The notes under the pieces: generated by a model
The model's input: the letters and a program-made list of their open reading frames with translations, nothing else
What the model was told of the DNA's origin: nothing
Database searches by the model: none
Assembly (NCBI GenBank): GCA_934130545.1
Contig: CAKOYD010000015.1
Span: 1-7,531 of the forward strand
Reading direction: 5' to 3'
Source: an uncultured Bacilli bacterium
Lineage (GTDB): Bacteria; Bacillota_I; Bacilli_A; RF39; UBA660
DNA: 7,531 nt
In this document: positions 1 to 4,760 of the stretch, in pieces
Numbering within the stretch: the stretch's first letter is position 1
How the letters are laid out: the number at the start of each line of letters is the position of its first letter
Program-made: the position numbers and the translations under genes

Positions 1-1
1 A

Positions 2-76
2 AAAATGAATGATGGATTCAATTATATTAATCGAGTTTTGAATAAAGATAAAGATGAAAGGATTGCGAAAAAGTAA
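2..76 (+). CDS. C-terminal tail of an unidentified ORF (partial)
   Basis: An open frame enters from the left edge and stops at TAA 74-76, giving about 24 lysine- and aspartate-rich residues (it ends in ERIAKK). An ATG lies at 5-7 with no ribosome binding site visible because the window starts there, so this is either the end of a longer gene or chance. Too short to assign to any family. A run of eight T's follows at 77-86 but no clear hairpin precedes it. Confidence 0.25.
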   Translation, partial: KMNDGFNYINRVLNKDKDERIAKK

Positions 77-91
77 TTTTTTTTCTTTATA

Positions 92-702
92 AATAAAAGC
101 ATTGCATTCGACTTACTAATTGACAATCAGCACATGGAGACTTTGATCATATGGGGGAAGCTATTAATTTAGTTAATAATTTTAAGGTTGATAATGTGGT
201 ATTTAATTGTGGTGAATATAATAATCTAGAAAATAATTTGATAATGGTATTGAATAAAAAAAATATTAAATATTATACGTGTATTAGAGAATTAAGGATT
301 AGTAAATATAAGATGCAGTTTTTGAATACAAGAGAATATGATAATGAGAATGATAATTTTAGTGTTGTTTATTTTAATTATGATGGTTATAAGTTTTTGT
401 TTATGGGGGATGCTGGTACTAGTAAGAAAGAGGATATATTAGAAAAATATAATATAAGTGATATAGATGTACTTAAAGTAGGACATCATGAATCTAAGAC
501 AAGTAGTGATAAAAAATTTATTGATGAGATAAAACCAAAGTATTCCATAATTAGTGTTGGAAAGAATAATAGATATGGTCATCCTAAGGCAAGTATGTTG
601 GATACTTTAAATGGTAGTGTAGTATATCAAACTGATGTAGATGGAAGTGTTGAGGTAAGAATAAATAAGAGCGGTTATAAGATTAAAAATTGGAGTTCGT
701 AG
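92..702 (+). pseudogene. comEC: 5'-truncated, frameshifted ComEC C-terminal metallo-beta-lactamase domain
   Basis: ComEC/Rec2 is the membrane channel for DNA uptake in competence; its C-terminal part is a metallo-beta-lactamase-fold hydrolase. Only that part is present. The ATG at 151 is not a real start: the codons just upstream (133-150) encode HGDFDH, the family's metal-binding motif, and ATG simply follows it. A TGA at 121-123 blocks this frame. In another frame, 92-121 reads NKSIAFDLLI, resembling the strand that normally precedes the motif, so a small insertion or frameshift at about 121-133 splits the domain. Further on are FLFMGDAG, GHHESKTSS (usually GHHGS) and ISVGKNNRYGHP, in the expected ComEC order. 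The N-terminal domain and membrane-spanning competence domain are missing. Family assignment is firm; loss of function is inferred. Confidence 0.8.
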
Positions 703-1091
703 GTGATGAAATGGATTATTATAATGAGATAAAAGATAGTTTAATAAAAAGTGAGTTTTATGATAAGGTTATAGATTACACGAAAGATATAAGTAAGGTT
801 AGAGTATATTTAAAAAACGAAAAATTATTACATGATGTATGTTAAATTTTAAATGAATTAGGTATTAAAATAGATGTTATGACTCTTTATGTTAATGGAG
901 ATAGGTCATTAGAAATAAAAAGATATTTACAATAGCATTAAGTATTTTTAGATTTGTATATGGGATTACAAGAGGAACATATTGAACCTGTTTTAAGGAT
1001 ATTAAATGGGCAATTAGGATTTTATCCGAGAGATTATAATCGTAATGAAACATTTGAGAAATTATCAGCTAGGATTAAGACATTATCATAA
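701..1091 (+). pseudogene. Decayed ORF with three in-frame stops, possible DUF1016-like N-terminus
   Basis: An ATG at 711, 5 bases after a GGTGA sequence that overlaps the previous stop codon, opens 44 codons to TAA 843-845. The same frame then continues as protein-like sequence through TAG 933-935 and TAA 939-941 to TAA 1089-1091, 126 codons in all without a frame change. The start (MDYYNEIKDSLI, then YDKVIDYTKD and KLL) resembles the N-terminal region of YhcG/DUF1016 nucleases as I remember them, but the second half (with LDLYMGLQEEHIEPVLRIL) does not extend that match. I therefore do not assign a function. Point-mutation decay rather than deletion fits the pattern. The AT-rich codon use matches the rest of the left half. 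Confidence 0.5.
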
Positions 1092-1128
1092 GTTAATCAT
1101 AACTTTTTACATTGAAATTAAATTTTTC

Positions 1129-1157
1129 TTGACAACACAAAAATGTTGGTGTATAAT
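1129..1157 (+). promoter_or_regulatory. Strong sigma-A promoter of the 79-aa gene
   Basis: Consensus -35 TTGACA at 1129-1134 and consensus -10 TATAAT at 1152-1157 are separated by exactly 17 bases. The predicted transcript start is about 1164, and AAAGGAG at 1174-1180 leads to the ATG at 1189. This is the best promoter in the window. It lies inside the longer open frame that begins at 1045, showing that the upstream extension is not translated. Confidence 0.88.
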
Positions 1158-1188
1158 AGCAAAAGTTTTTTTGAAAGGAGTGAAAAGT

Positions 1189-1428
1189 ATGGTAACATTA
1201 AATAATTTAGAACAAGCAACAGCTAATTACAATTTAACAGATAGTTTAAGAAAACTTTCTTTTGAGGAATTGCAATATTGTTTTTATAATATTATATCTA
1301 ACGAAATAGTTGGTGCTAGAAAAAAGATATTTGAATGTTTATTAATCGAAATGCAATATAGACAATTAACAGTTGATGATATGTTATATTCTGAGAATGT
1401 TAGTAGTACTAGAAGCAGTAGAAGATAA
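1189..1428 (+). CDS. Small protein of unknown function (79 aa)
   Basis: I do not recognise this family. The frame is open from 1045, but the start is set at 1189 by a consensus promoter at 1129-1157 and the ribosome binding site AAAGGAG (1174-1180, 8-base spacing). The protein has no signal peptide or membrane segment. Residues about 15-62 look helical, with SFEELQYCFYNI and ARKKIFECLLIEMQYRQL suggesting two amphipathic helices. It ends in a Ser/Arg-rich tail (SSTRSSRR), so it could bind nucleic acid or another protein; that is a guess. Two cysteines (31 and 50) are not arranged as a zinc site. It stands alone as a monocistronic gene in otherwise decayed DNA, which with its strong promoter suggests it is expressed. 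Confidence 0.75.
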   Translation: MVTLNNLEQATANYNLTDSLRKLSFEELQYCFYNIISNEIVGARKKIFECLLIEMQYRQLTVDDMLYSENVSSTRSSRR

Positions 1429-1470
1429 TACTGTTTTTATTTTATACAATTTTATAGTATTATAAATTTT
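1425..1470 (+). terminator. Weak AT hairpin after the 79-aa gene
   Basis: ATAATACT (1425-1432) overlaps the stop codon and is perfectly repeated inverted as AGTATTAT at 1456-1463, with a 23-base loop and AAATTTT following. The stem is almost all A/T with a long loop, so termination would be inefficient. Confidence 0.35.
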
Positions 1471-1520
1471 TACATATAACCTTATTGATATATTAAACTT
1501 TTTTTATTGTTTGCATAATA

Positions 1521-1526
1521 TATAAT
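1521..1526 (+). promoter_or_regulatory. Possible -10 box upstream of the short hairpin transcript
   Basis: Consensus TATAAT lies 4 bases before the first hairpin of the candidate RNA at 1531-1594. The region 17 bases upstream is CTTTTT, a poor -35, so promoter strength is uncertain. Confidence 0.45.
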
Positions 1527-1530
1527 GTAT

Positions 1531-1594
1531 CGTAGGTTGATGCTTACGTTTATATAGATAAGGGAGCTTACTTAATATAGGCTTCCATTTTTTG
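1531..1594 (+). ncRNA. Candidate short structured RNA upstream of recG
   Basis: Between the 79-aa gene and recG there is no ORF, but two stem-loops are visible. The first is CGTAGG (1531-1536) with CTTACG (1543-1548), six pairs including one G-U, loop TTGATG. The second is GGGAGC (1562-1567) with GCTTCC (1581-1586), six pairs including one G-U, followed by ATTTTTT (1587-1593): an intrinsic terminator. A TATAAT lies just upstream at 1521. This could be a free-standing small RNA of about 65 nt, or an attenuated leader, although recG has its own -10 further down. It matches no riboswitch or small-RNA family that I can recognise. Confidence 0.4.
1562..1594 (+). terminator. Intrinsic terminator before recG
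   Basis: A GGGAGC/GCTTCC stem (1562-1567 with 1581-1586) with a 13-base loop is followed by six T's at 1588-1593. It would separate recG from upstream transcription. Confidence 0.65.
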
Positions 1595-1629
1595 TTTAAT
1601 ATTTTTAACTAATAATTAACAATAAATGA

Positions 1630-1656
1630 TATAATATAACTAGAGATTAGTAGGTG
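1630..1656 (+). promoter_or_regulatory. Likely recG -10 box and ribosome binding site
   Basis: TATAAT at 1630-1635 is followed by AGGTGA at 1652-1657, four bases before the recG ATG. The -35 region (about 1605-1612, TTAACTAA) is weak, which suggests modest constitutive expression. Confidence 0.5.
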
Positions 1657-1661
1657 AAGTT

Positions 1662-3659
1662 ATGGCTTTATTGAGTGAAGTAAATGGAATAGGTCCTAAA
1701 ACGTTGGAGTTATTTAATAAATTAAACATATATACTACAGATGATTTAGTTAATCATTATCCATTTAGATATGATATTATTGGAAAGAGTAATATATCTT
1801 CTTTAAATGATGGAGATAGAATAGTAATAGATGGATGTATAGATGGAAATGTTAGTACTATATATATTAATTCTAAGTTAAGAAAGATAGTATTTAGAAT
1901 TAATACTGGTAGTTATTTAATTAATGTTAGTGTATATAATAAAGCGTATTTAAAGAAAGAGTTAGAGTTAGGTAGAGAGATAACTATTATAGGTAAGTAT
2001 GAGAAATATAAAAATAATATAGTGTGTAGTGAGATTAGATTTGAGAAATTAGATGATACTCCTACTGTTGAGCCAGTTTATTATACTACTAATGGATTAA
2101 ATAGAAAGTTTATTGCTAAGATTATAAATACTATTTTAGGTAATTATCATTGTAATGATTATATTCCTAATTATTTAGTAGATAGATATAATTTTATGCC
2201 TAAGTTAGAAGCCTTAAAGTTAATACATAATCCTTATAATGGTTTAGTATTAAAGAAAACTAAACAGAGATTAAAGTATGAAGAATTATTTATGTATTTA
2301 TTTAAGATTAATTATTTAAAGTTAATAAATAATAGTGGTAGTAATAAAGTTGGTAAAGATATTGATATGGATAAAGTTAATGAATTTATTAGTGGTTTAT
2401 CATTTAGTTTAACTAGTGATCAGTTGAGTTCAATCAAGGAAATAGTTAATGATTTAAAAAGTGATAGAAGAATGAATAGACTATTACAGGGTGATGTTGG
2501 TAGTGGTAAAACTATTGTGGCTTTTATTGCTGTTTATGCTAATTATTTAGCGGGGTATCAATCAGCATTAATGGTTCCTACGGAAATACTTGCTAATCAA
2601 CATTATCAGGAGGCTTCACGTTTATTTGATGGTATTATGAAAGTTAGTTTATTGACGTCTTCTACTAGTAGTAAAGATAAGAAGATTATATATAATAAAT
2701 TAAGTAACGGAGAGATAGACTTTATTATAGGGACACAAAGTTTAATACAAGATAAAGTTATGTTTAATAATTTAGGTTTAGTAATAACTGATGAGCAACA
2801 TAGATTCGGGGTTAATCAAAGAGATACATTTAGAAATAAGGGGGAATTACCAGATATTTTGTCTATGAGTGCAACACCAATACCGAGAACTTATGCTTTA
2901 ACTATTTATGGTGATATGGATGTATCTAGTATAAAAACTAAACCGGTTGGAAGAAAAGATGTTATTACTTATTTAAAGGGTACTGATGAGATAATGGATG
3001 TTTTAATTATGATGAAGAAAGAATTAGATGAACATCATCAGATATATGTTATAGCTCCTATGATTAATGAGGAAGGGGAGGCATCAGTTAATAGTAGCGT
3101 TGTTGATTTAGAAGATAAGATGAATAGGGCTTTTGGTAAGATGTTTAAGATAGCTTCTGTTCATGGTAAGATGGATCCTAAAGAAAAGAATAGTATTATG
3201 AGTAAATTTGAAGAGGGGGAAGTTGATATACTTATTTCCACTACTGTTATTGAAGTTGGTGTTAATGTTAAGAATGCTACCATGATGGTAATATTTAATG
3301 CTAATTTATTTGGGTTATCGACGTTGCATCAGTTAAGAGGTAGAGTTGGTAGAAATAGTTTGCAGAGTTATTGTGTTTTAATTGCGGATAATAAAGAAGA
3401 AAGATTAGCTATGTTAGAGAATTGTAGTGATGGTTTTAAGATTAGTGAGTACGATTTTAAAAATAGAGGTGAAGGGGATTTGTTTGGGTTAAGACAGAGT
3501 GGAGAGACTGGATTAATACTGGCTAATGTTAAGAGAGATTATGAATTATTACTTAGGGTAAAGAAAGATGTTGATGAGTTTATGCCTGTTTTTATGAATA
3601 ATAGGAGTGAATATCAATTGTTAGATGATGTTGGTAAGAAATTAGAAGGGGTTAATTAG
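1662..3659 (+). CDS. recG: ATP-dependent DNA helicase RecG
   Basis: RecG is a double-stranded DNA translocase that remodels stalled replication forks, Holliday junctions and R-loops. At 665 residues it is close to the usual 670-700. An N-terminal helix-hairpin-helix-like stretch (VNGIGPKTLELFNKL, 7-21) leads into the wedge/OB-fold region (about 45-130) that splits forks. The helicase core has Walker A GDVGSGKT (277-284), Walker B DEQH (377-380), motif III MSATPIPRT (402-410), motif V VIEVGVN (529-535) and motif VI QLRGRVGR (557-564). The RecG-specific translocation region follows (RGEGDLFGLRQSG, 602-614). All catalytic motifs are intact. In motif Va the common IENAERFGL reads IFNANLFGL, a mild divergence. 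The start is supported by AGGTGA just upstream. It appears monocistronic, bounded by terminators, and is probably a native chromosomal gene. Its codon choice leans to T-ending codons (GCT, CCT), unlike the island genes downstream. Confidence 0.97.
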   Translation: MALLSEVNGIGPKTLELFNKLNIYTTDDLVNHYPFRYDIIGKSNISSLNDGDRIVIDGCIDGNVSTIYINSKLRKIVFRINTGSYLINVSVYNKAYLKKELELGREITIIGKYEKYKNNIVCSEIRFEKLDDTPTVEPVYYTTNGLNRKFIAKIINTILGNYHCNDYIPNYLVDRYNFMPKLEALKLIHNPYNGLVLKKTKQRLKYEELFMYLFKINYLKLINNSGSNKVGKDIDMDKVNEFISGLSFSLTSDQLSSIKEIVNDLKSDRRMNRLLQGDVGSGKTIVAFIAVYANYLAGYQSALMVPTEILANQHYQEASRLFDGIMKVSLLTSSTSSKDKKIIYNKLSNGEIDFIIGTQSLIQDKVMFNNLGLVITDEQHRFGVNQRDTFRNKGELPDILSMSATPIPRTYALTIYGDMDVSSIKTKPVGRKDVITYLKGTDEIMDVLIMMKKELDEHHQIYVIAPMINEEGEASVNSSVVDLEDKMNRAFGKMFKIASVHGKMDPKEKNSIMSKFEEGEVDILISTTVIEVGVNVKNATMMVIFNANLFGLSTLHQLRGRVGRNSLQSYCVLIADNKEERLAMLENCSDGFKISEYDFKNRGEGDLFGLRQSGETGLILANVKRDYELLLRVKKDVDEFMPVFMNNRSEYQLLDDVGKKLEGVN

Positions 3660-3731
3660 TAGATTTTATTAGTAATTATTGGGGTTTGATAATTTGGAAA
3701 AAATCTTTATGAAAAATTTTTTGTAAAACTC

Positions 3732-3760
3732 TTGCAATTTTATTTATTATATATTACAAT
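3732..3760 (+). promoter_or_regulatory. Promoter of the structured RNA downstream of recG
   Basis: TTGCAA (3732-3737), a 17-base spacer and TACAAT (3755-3760) form a good sigma-A promoter. Seven bases past the -10 is G3767, exactly the first base of the first hairpin, and no ORF with a ribosome binding site follows before the terminator. Confidence 0.65.
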
Positions 3761-3766
3761 TAATAT

Positions 3767-3856
3767 GTCATAAGAGATTATGACACACTCGCTACGATTG
3801 TGTGTAGGAGTGTTCAACCAAAACCCCCTGAAGGAGCCGAAAGGCTCCACTTTTTG
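3767..3856 (+). ncRNA. Candidate ~90-nt small RNA with three hairpins
   Basis: Three consecutive stem-loops fill the space between a promoter and a terminator. P1: GTCATAA (3767-3773) with TTATGAC (3778-3784), seven perfect pairs and a GAGA tetraloop. P2: ACACTC (3785-3790) with GAGTGT (3808-3813), continued after a bulged G3791 by CTAC (3792-3795) with GTAG (3804-3807). P3: GGAGCC (3833-3838) with GGCTCC (3843-3848), GAAA tetraloop, then CTTTTTG, an intrinsic terminator. The linker 3814-3832 is unpaired and contains ACCCCCT. C-rich single-stranded seeds in Firmicutes small RNAs such as RsaE/RoxS pair with ribosome binding sites; whether this one does is inference. It does not match tmRNA, 6S RNA, SRP RNA, RNase P or a riboswitch that I recognise. 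Confidence 0.6.
3833..3856 (+). terminator. Intrinsic terminator of the small RNA
   Basis: A GC-rich six-pair stem GGAGCC/GGCTCC closed by a GAAA tetraloop is followed by ACTTTTTG. It is a textbook rho-independent terminator and also isolates the island downstream from recG transcription. Confidence 0.88.
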
Positions 3857-3891
3857 TTTGATTTATAAGGGCTTGCTAGCTATCAATATTG

Positions 3892-3922
3892 CTAAAATAA
3901 TTTTAGGTACAATTTAAGTACA
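3892..3922. repeat. Palindrome and GTAC repeat, possible recombination or binding site
   Basis: CTAAAAT-A-ATTTTAG (3892-3906) is a perfect 7-bp-arm palindrome. Immediately after it, GGTACAATTTAAGTACAA carries two GTACAA-type elements 11-12 bases apart. It sits at the transition from the recG region to the accessory genes and could be an attachment site or integrase/regulator binding site. No second copy is obvious in this window, so an attachment-site call is not established. The stretch from 3860 to 4080 otherwise holds no gene that I can support. Confidence 0.25.
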
Positions 3923-3944
3923 AAAAAATTGAGTTTTAAAATAG

Positions 3945-3995
3945 TTCATTGAAGAAAAGTGACGTAAATGGCAAAAATCTTCAATGGATTTTTTT
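3945..3995 (+). terminator. Long-stem intrinsic terminator at the island's left side
   Basis: TTCATTGAAGA (3945-3955) pairs with TCTTCAATGGA (3978-3988), eleven pairs including one G-U, enclosing a 22-base loop; seven T's follow (3989-3995). No gene ends just upstream, so it may be the remnant terminator of a lost gene or a boundary element of the island. Confidence 0.6.
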
Positions 3996-4082
3996 ACAGT
4001 GATACGGACAATATAGATTTTATTCGTATGGATTGTATTGCTATTATTCCTTAAACGGTAGGATATAATTAGTATAAGATCA

Positions 4083-4104
4083 TGGTATAATATATTATGA
4101 GGAG
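4083..4104 (+). promoter_or_regulatory. Extended -10 promoter and ribosome binding site of the zinc-ribbon gene
   Basis: TGGTATAAT at 4083-4091 is an extended -10 (TGnTATAAT) without a good -35. AGGAG at 4100-4104 lies 7 bases before the ATG at 4112. A second TATAAT occurs at 4064-4069 and could serve instead. The leader would be only about 14 nt from the closer -10. Confidence 0.5.
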
Positions 4105-4111
4105 ATGTCTT

Positions 4112-4312
4112 ATGGAAAAGAAAGAAGAAATAATTAGTAATAAAATTAAATGTAAAAAATGCGGAGATATCATAGAATCAAAAAGTACTAATGATCTAAA
4201 AAGATGTTCTTGTGGAGCTGTTGCAGTTGACGGAGGCACTGAATATTTGAAGAGAATTGGTAATGAAAATGATTATATAGAATTGTCTATTAATAAAGAT
4301 AATAATAAATAG
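4112..4312 (+). CDS. DUF7695-like zinc-ribbon protein (66 aa)
   Basis: A small protein with two cysteine pairs, CKKC (14-17) and CSC (32-34), around a short loop, followed by the conserved-looking GAVAVDGGTEYLKRIG. This layout is typical of a single zinc ribbon, and I recognise it as resembling the DUF7695 family of uncharacterised proteins, from memory. The molecular function is unknown; zinc ribbons of this size commonly bind nucleic acid or proteins. An in-frame ATG at 4097 is rejected as start because the ribosome binding site AGGAG (4100-4104) lies downstream of it and 7 bases before the ATG at 4112. It precedes the XRE-Fic operon by about 105 bases, which contain that operon's own promoter, so the two are probably separate units. 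Confidence 0.75.
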   Translation: MEKKEEIISNKIKCKKCGDIIESKSTNDLKRCSCGAVAVDGGTEYLKRIGNENDYIELSINKDNNK

Positions 4313-4346
4313 TTATTTACACAAATAATAAAAAATAATAAATATA

Positions 4347-4381
4347 ATTCAAAAATGTTGACTTTTTCAACATTTTTGAAT
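4347..4381. promoter_or_regulatory. Perfect 15-bp-arm inverted repeat, probable XRE operator
   Basis: ATTCAAAAATGTTGA (4347-4361) is repeated inverted as TCAACATTTTTGAAT (4367-4381) with a 5-base centre, without mismatches. It covers the -35 and spacer and ends on the first base of the -10 of the operon promoter, so a dimeric protein bound here would exclude RNA polymerase. The gene directly downstream encodes an XRE-family helix-turn-helix protein, the obvious candidate for autoregulation. As RNA it would not act as a terminator because it lies before the transcription start. Confidence 0.75.
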
Positions 4382-4386
4382 ATAAT
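4358..4386 (+). promoter_or_regulatory. Promoter of the XRE-ImmA/Fic-repeat operon
   Basis: TTGACT (4358-4363), a 17-base spacer and TATAAT (4381-4386) make a near-consensus sigma-A promoter. The expected transcript start is about 4393, leaving a 25-nt leader with GGGGTGG (4406-4412) before the ATG at 4418. Confidence 0.82.
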
Positions 4387-4417
4387 AATAATGAATTTAT
4401 ACGTTGGGGTGGTGTAT

Positions 4418-4759
4418 ATGAAGGAGTTAAATTACAAAAAAATAGGAGAAAGACTAAGAAAACTTAGAAAATATATGGGATTAACCCAAGAACAGGTTGC
4501 TGAAATTTTAAGTGTAGGTAGAGATGCAATATTAAGAATTGAAAAAGGGGATCGCAAAATTGATTTACAAGAATTAATAAGTTTTTCAAAATTATATAAT
4601 ATAAGCATGGATGAATTAACAACAGAAGAACATACTATAAATAGTAGTGATGTTGCTTTTGCTAGGGGTTTTAATGAATTAAGCGAAAAGGATAAAAAAG
4701 AGATTATTAGTTTAATCGAATATAAAAACATTTTAAAGTCGCAAAATAAGGATGACTAA
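4418..4759 (+). CDS. XRE-family helix-turn-helix transcriptional repressor
   Basis: A 113-residue protein with one N-terminal HTH_3/XRE DNA-binding domain (about 9-63): GERLRKLRKYMGLTQEQVAE, then the recognition helix around VGRDAILRIEKGD, then the closing helices ending in SMDEL. A C-terminal segment (about 78-105, ARGFNELSEKDKKEIISLIEY) is of the kind often seen in XRE partners of ImmA/IrrE proteins. The open frame extends upstream to 4355, but that region is promoter and operator; GGGGTGG at 4406-4412 sets the start at 4418. It likely represses its own operon through the inverted repeat at 4347-4381. By analogy with ImmR/ImmA of ICEBs1 it may be the proteolytic target of the ImmA/IrrE domain encoded next. 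The HTH assignment is firm; its target and cleavage are inferred. Confidence 0.93.
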   Translation: MKELNYKKIGERLRKLRKYMGLTQEQVAEILSVGRDAILRIEKGDRKIDLQELISFSKLYNISMDELTTEEHTINSSDVAFARGFNELSEKDKKEIISLIEYKNILKSQNKDD

Positions 4760-4760
4760 T

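Noticed and set aside
151..702. Free-standing 183-residue metallo-hydrolase starting at ATG 151
   Set aside because: The essential HGDFDH motif lies upstream of that ATG and there is no ribosome binding site, so the start is an artefact of a truncated ComEC.
843..941. Stop-codon recoding to rescue the 711-1091 frame
   Set aside because: Both TAA and TAG would have to be read through while the same codons end recG and the other genes in the window.
1045..1188. N-terminal extension of the 79-aa protein by 48 residues
   Set aside because: The consensus promoter at 1129-1157 and the ribosome binding site at 1174-1180 lie inside it; the extension falls in the preceding pseudogene remnant.
3767..3856. 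tmRNA, 6S RNA, SRP RNA, or a riboswitch
   Set aside because: None of their diagnostic sequences are seen (for example the SRP GGAA-loop core), the length is too short for tmRNA or 6S, and no gene is directly regulated downstream because a terminator closes the transcript.
4355..4417. Upstream start for the XRE protein
   Set aside because: This stretch is the -35, operator and -10, and GGGGTGG at 4406-4412 precedes the ATG at 4418.
4432..4731. 99-codon minus-strand open frame opposite the XRE gene
   Set aside because: It mirrors a confidently identified HTH gene, has low-complexity Leu/Ser sequence and no start signals.
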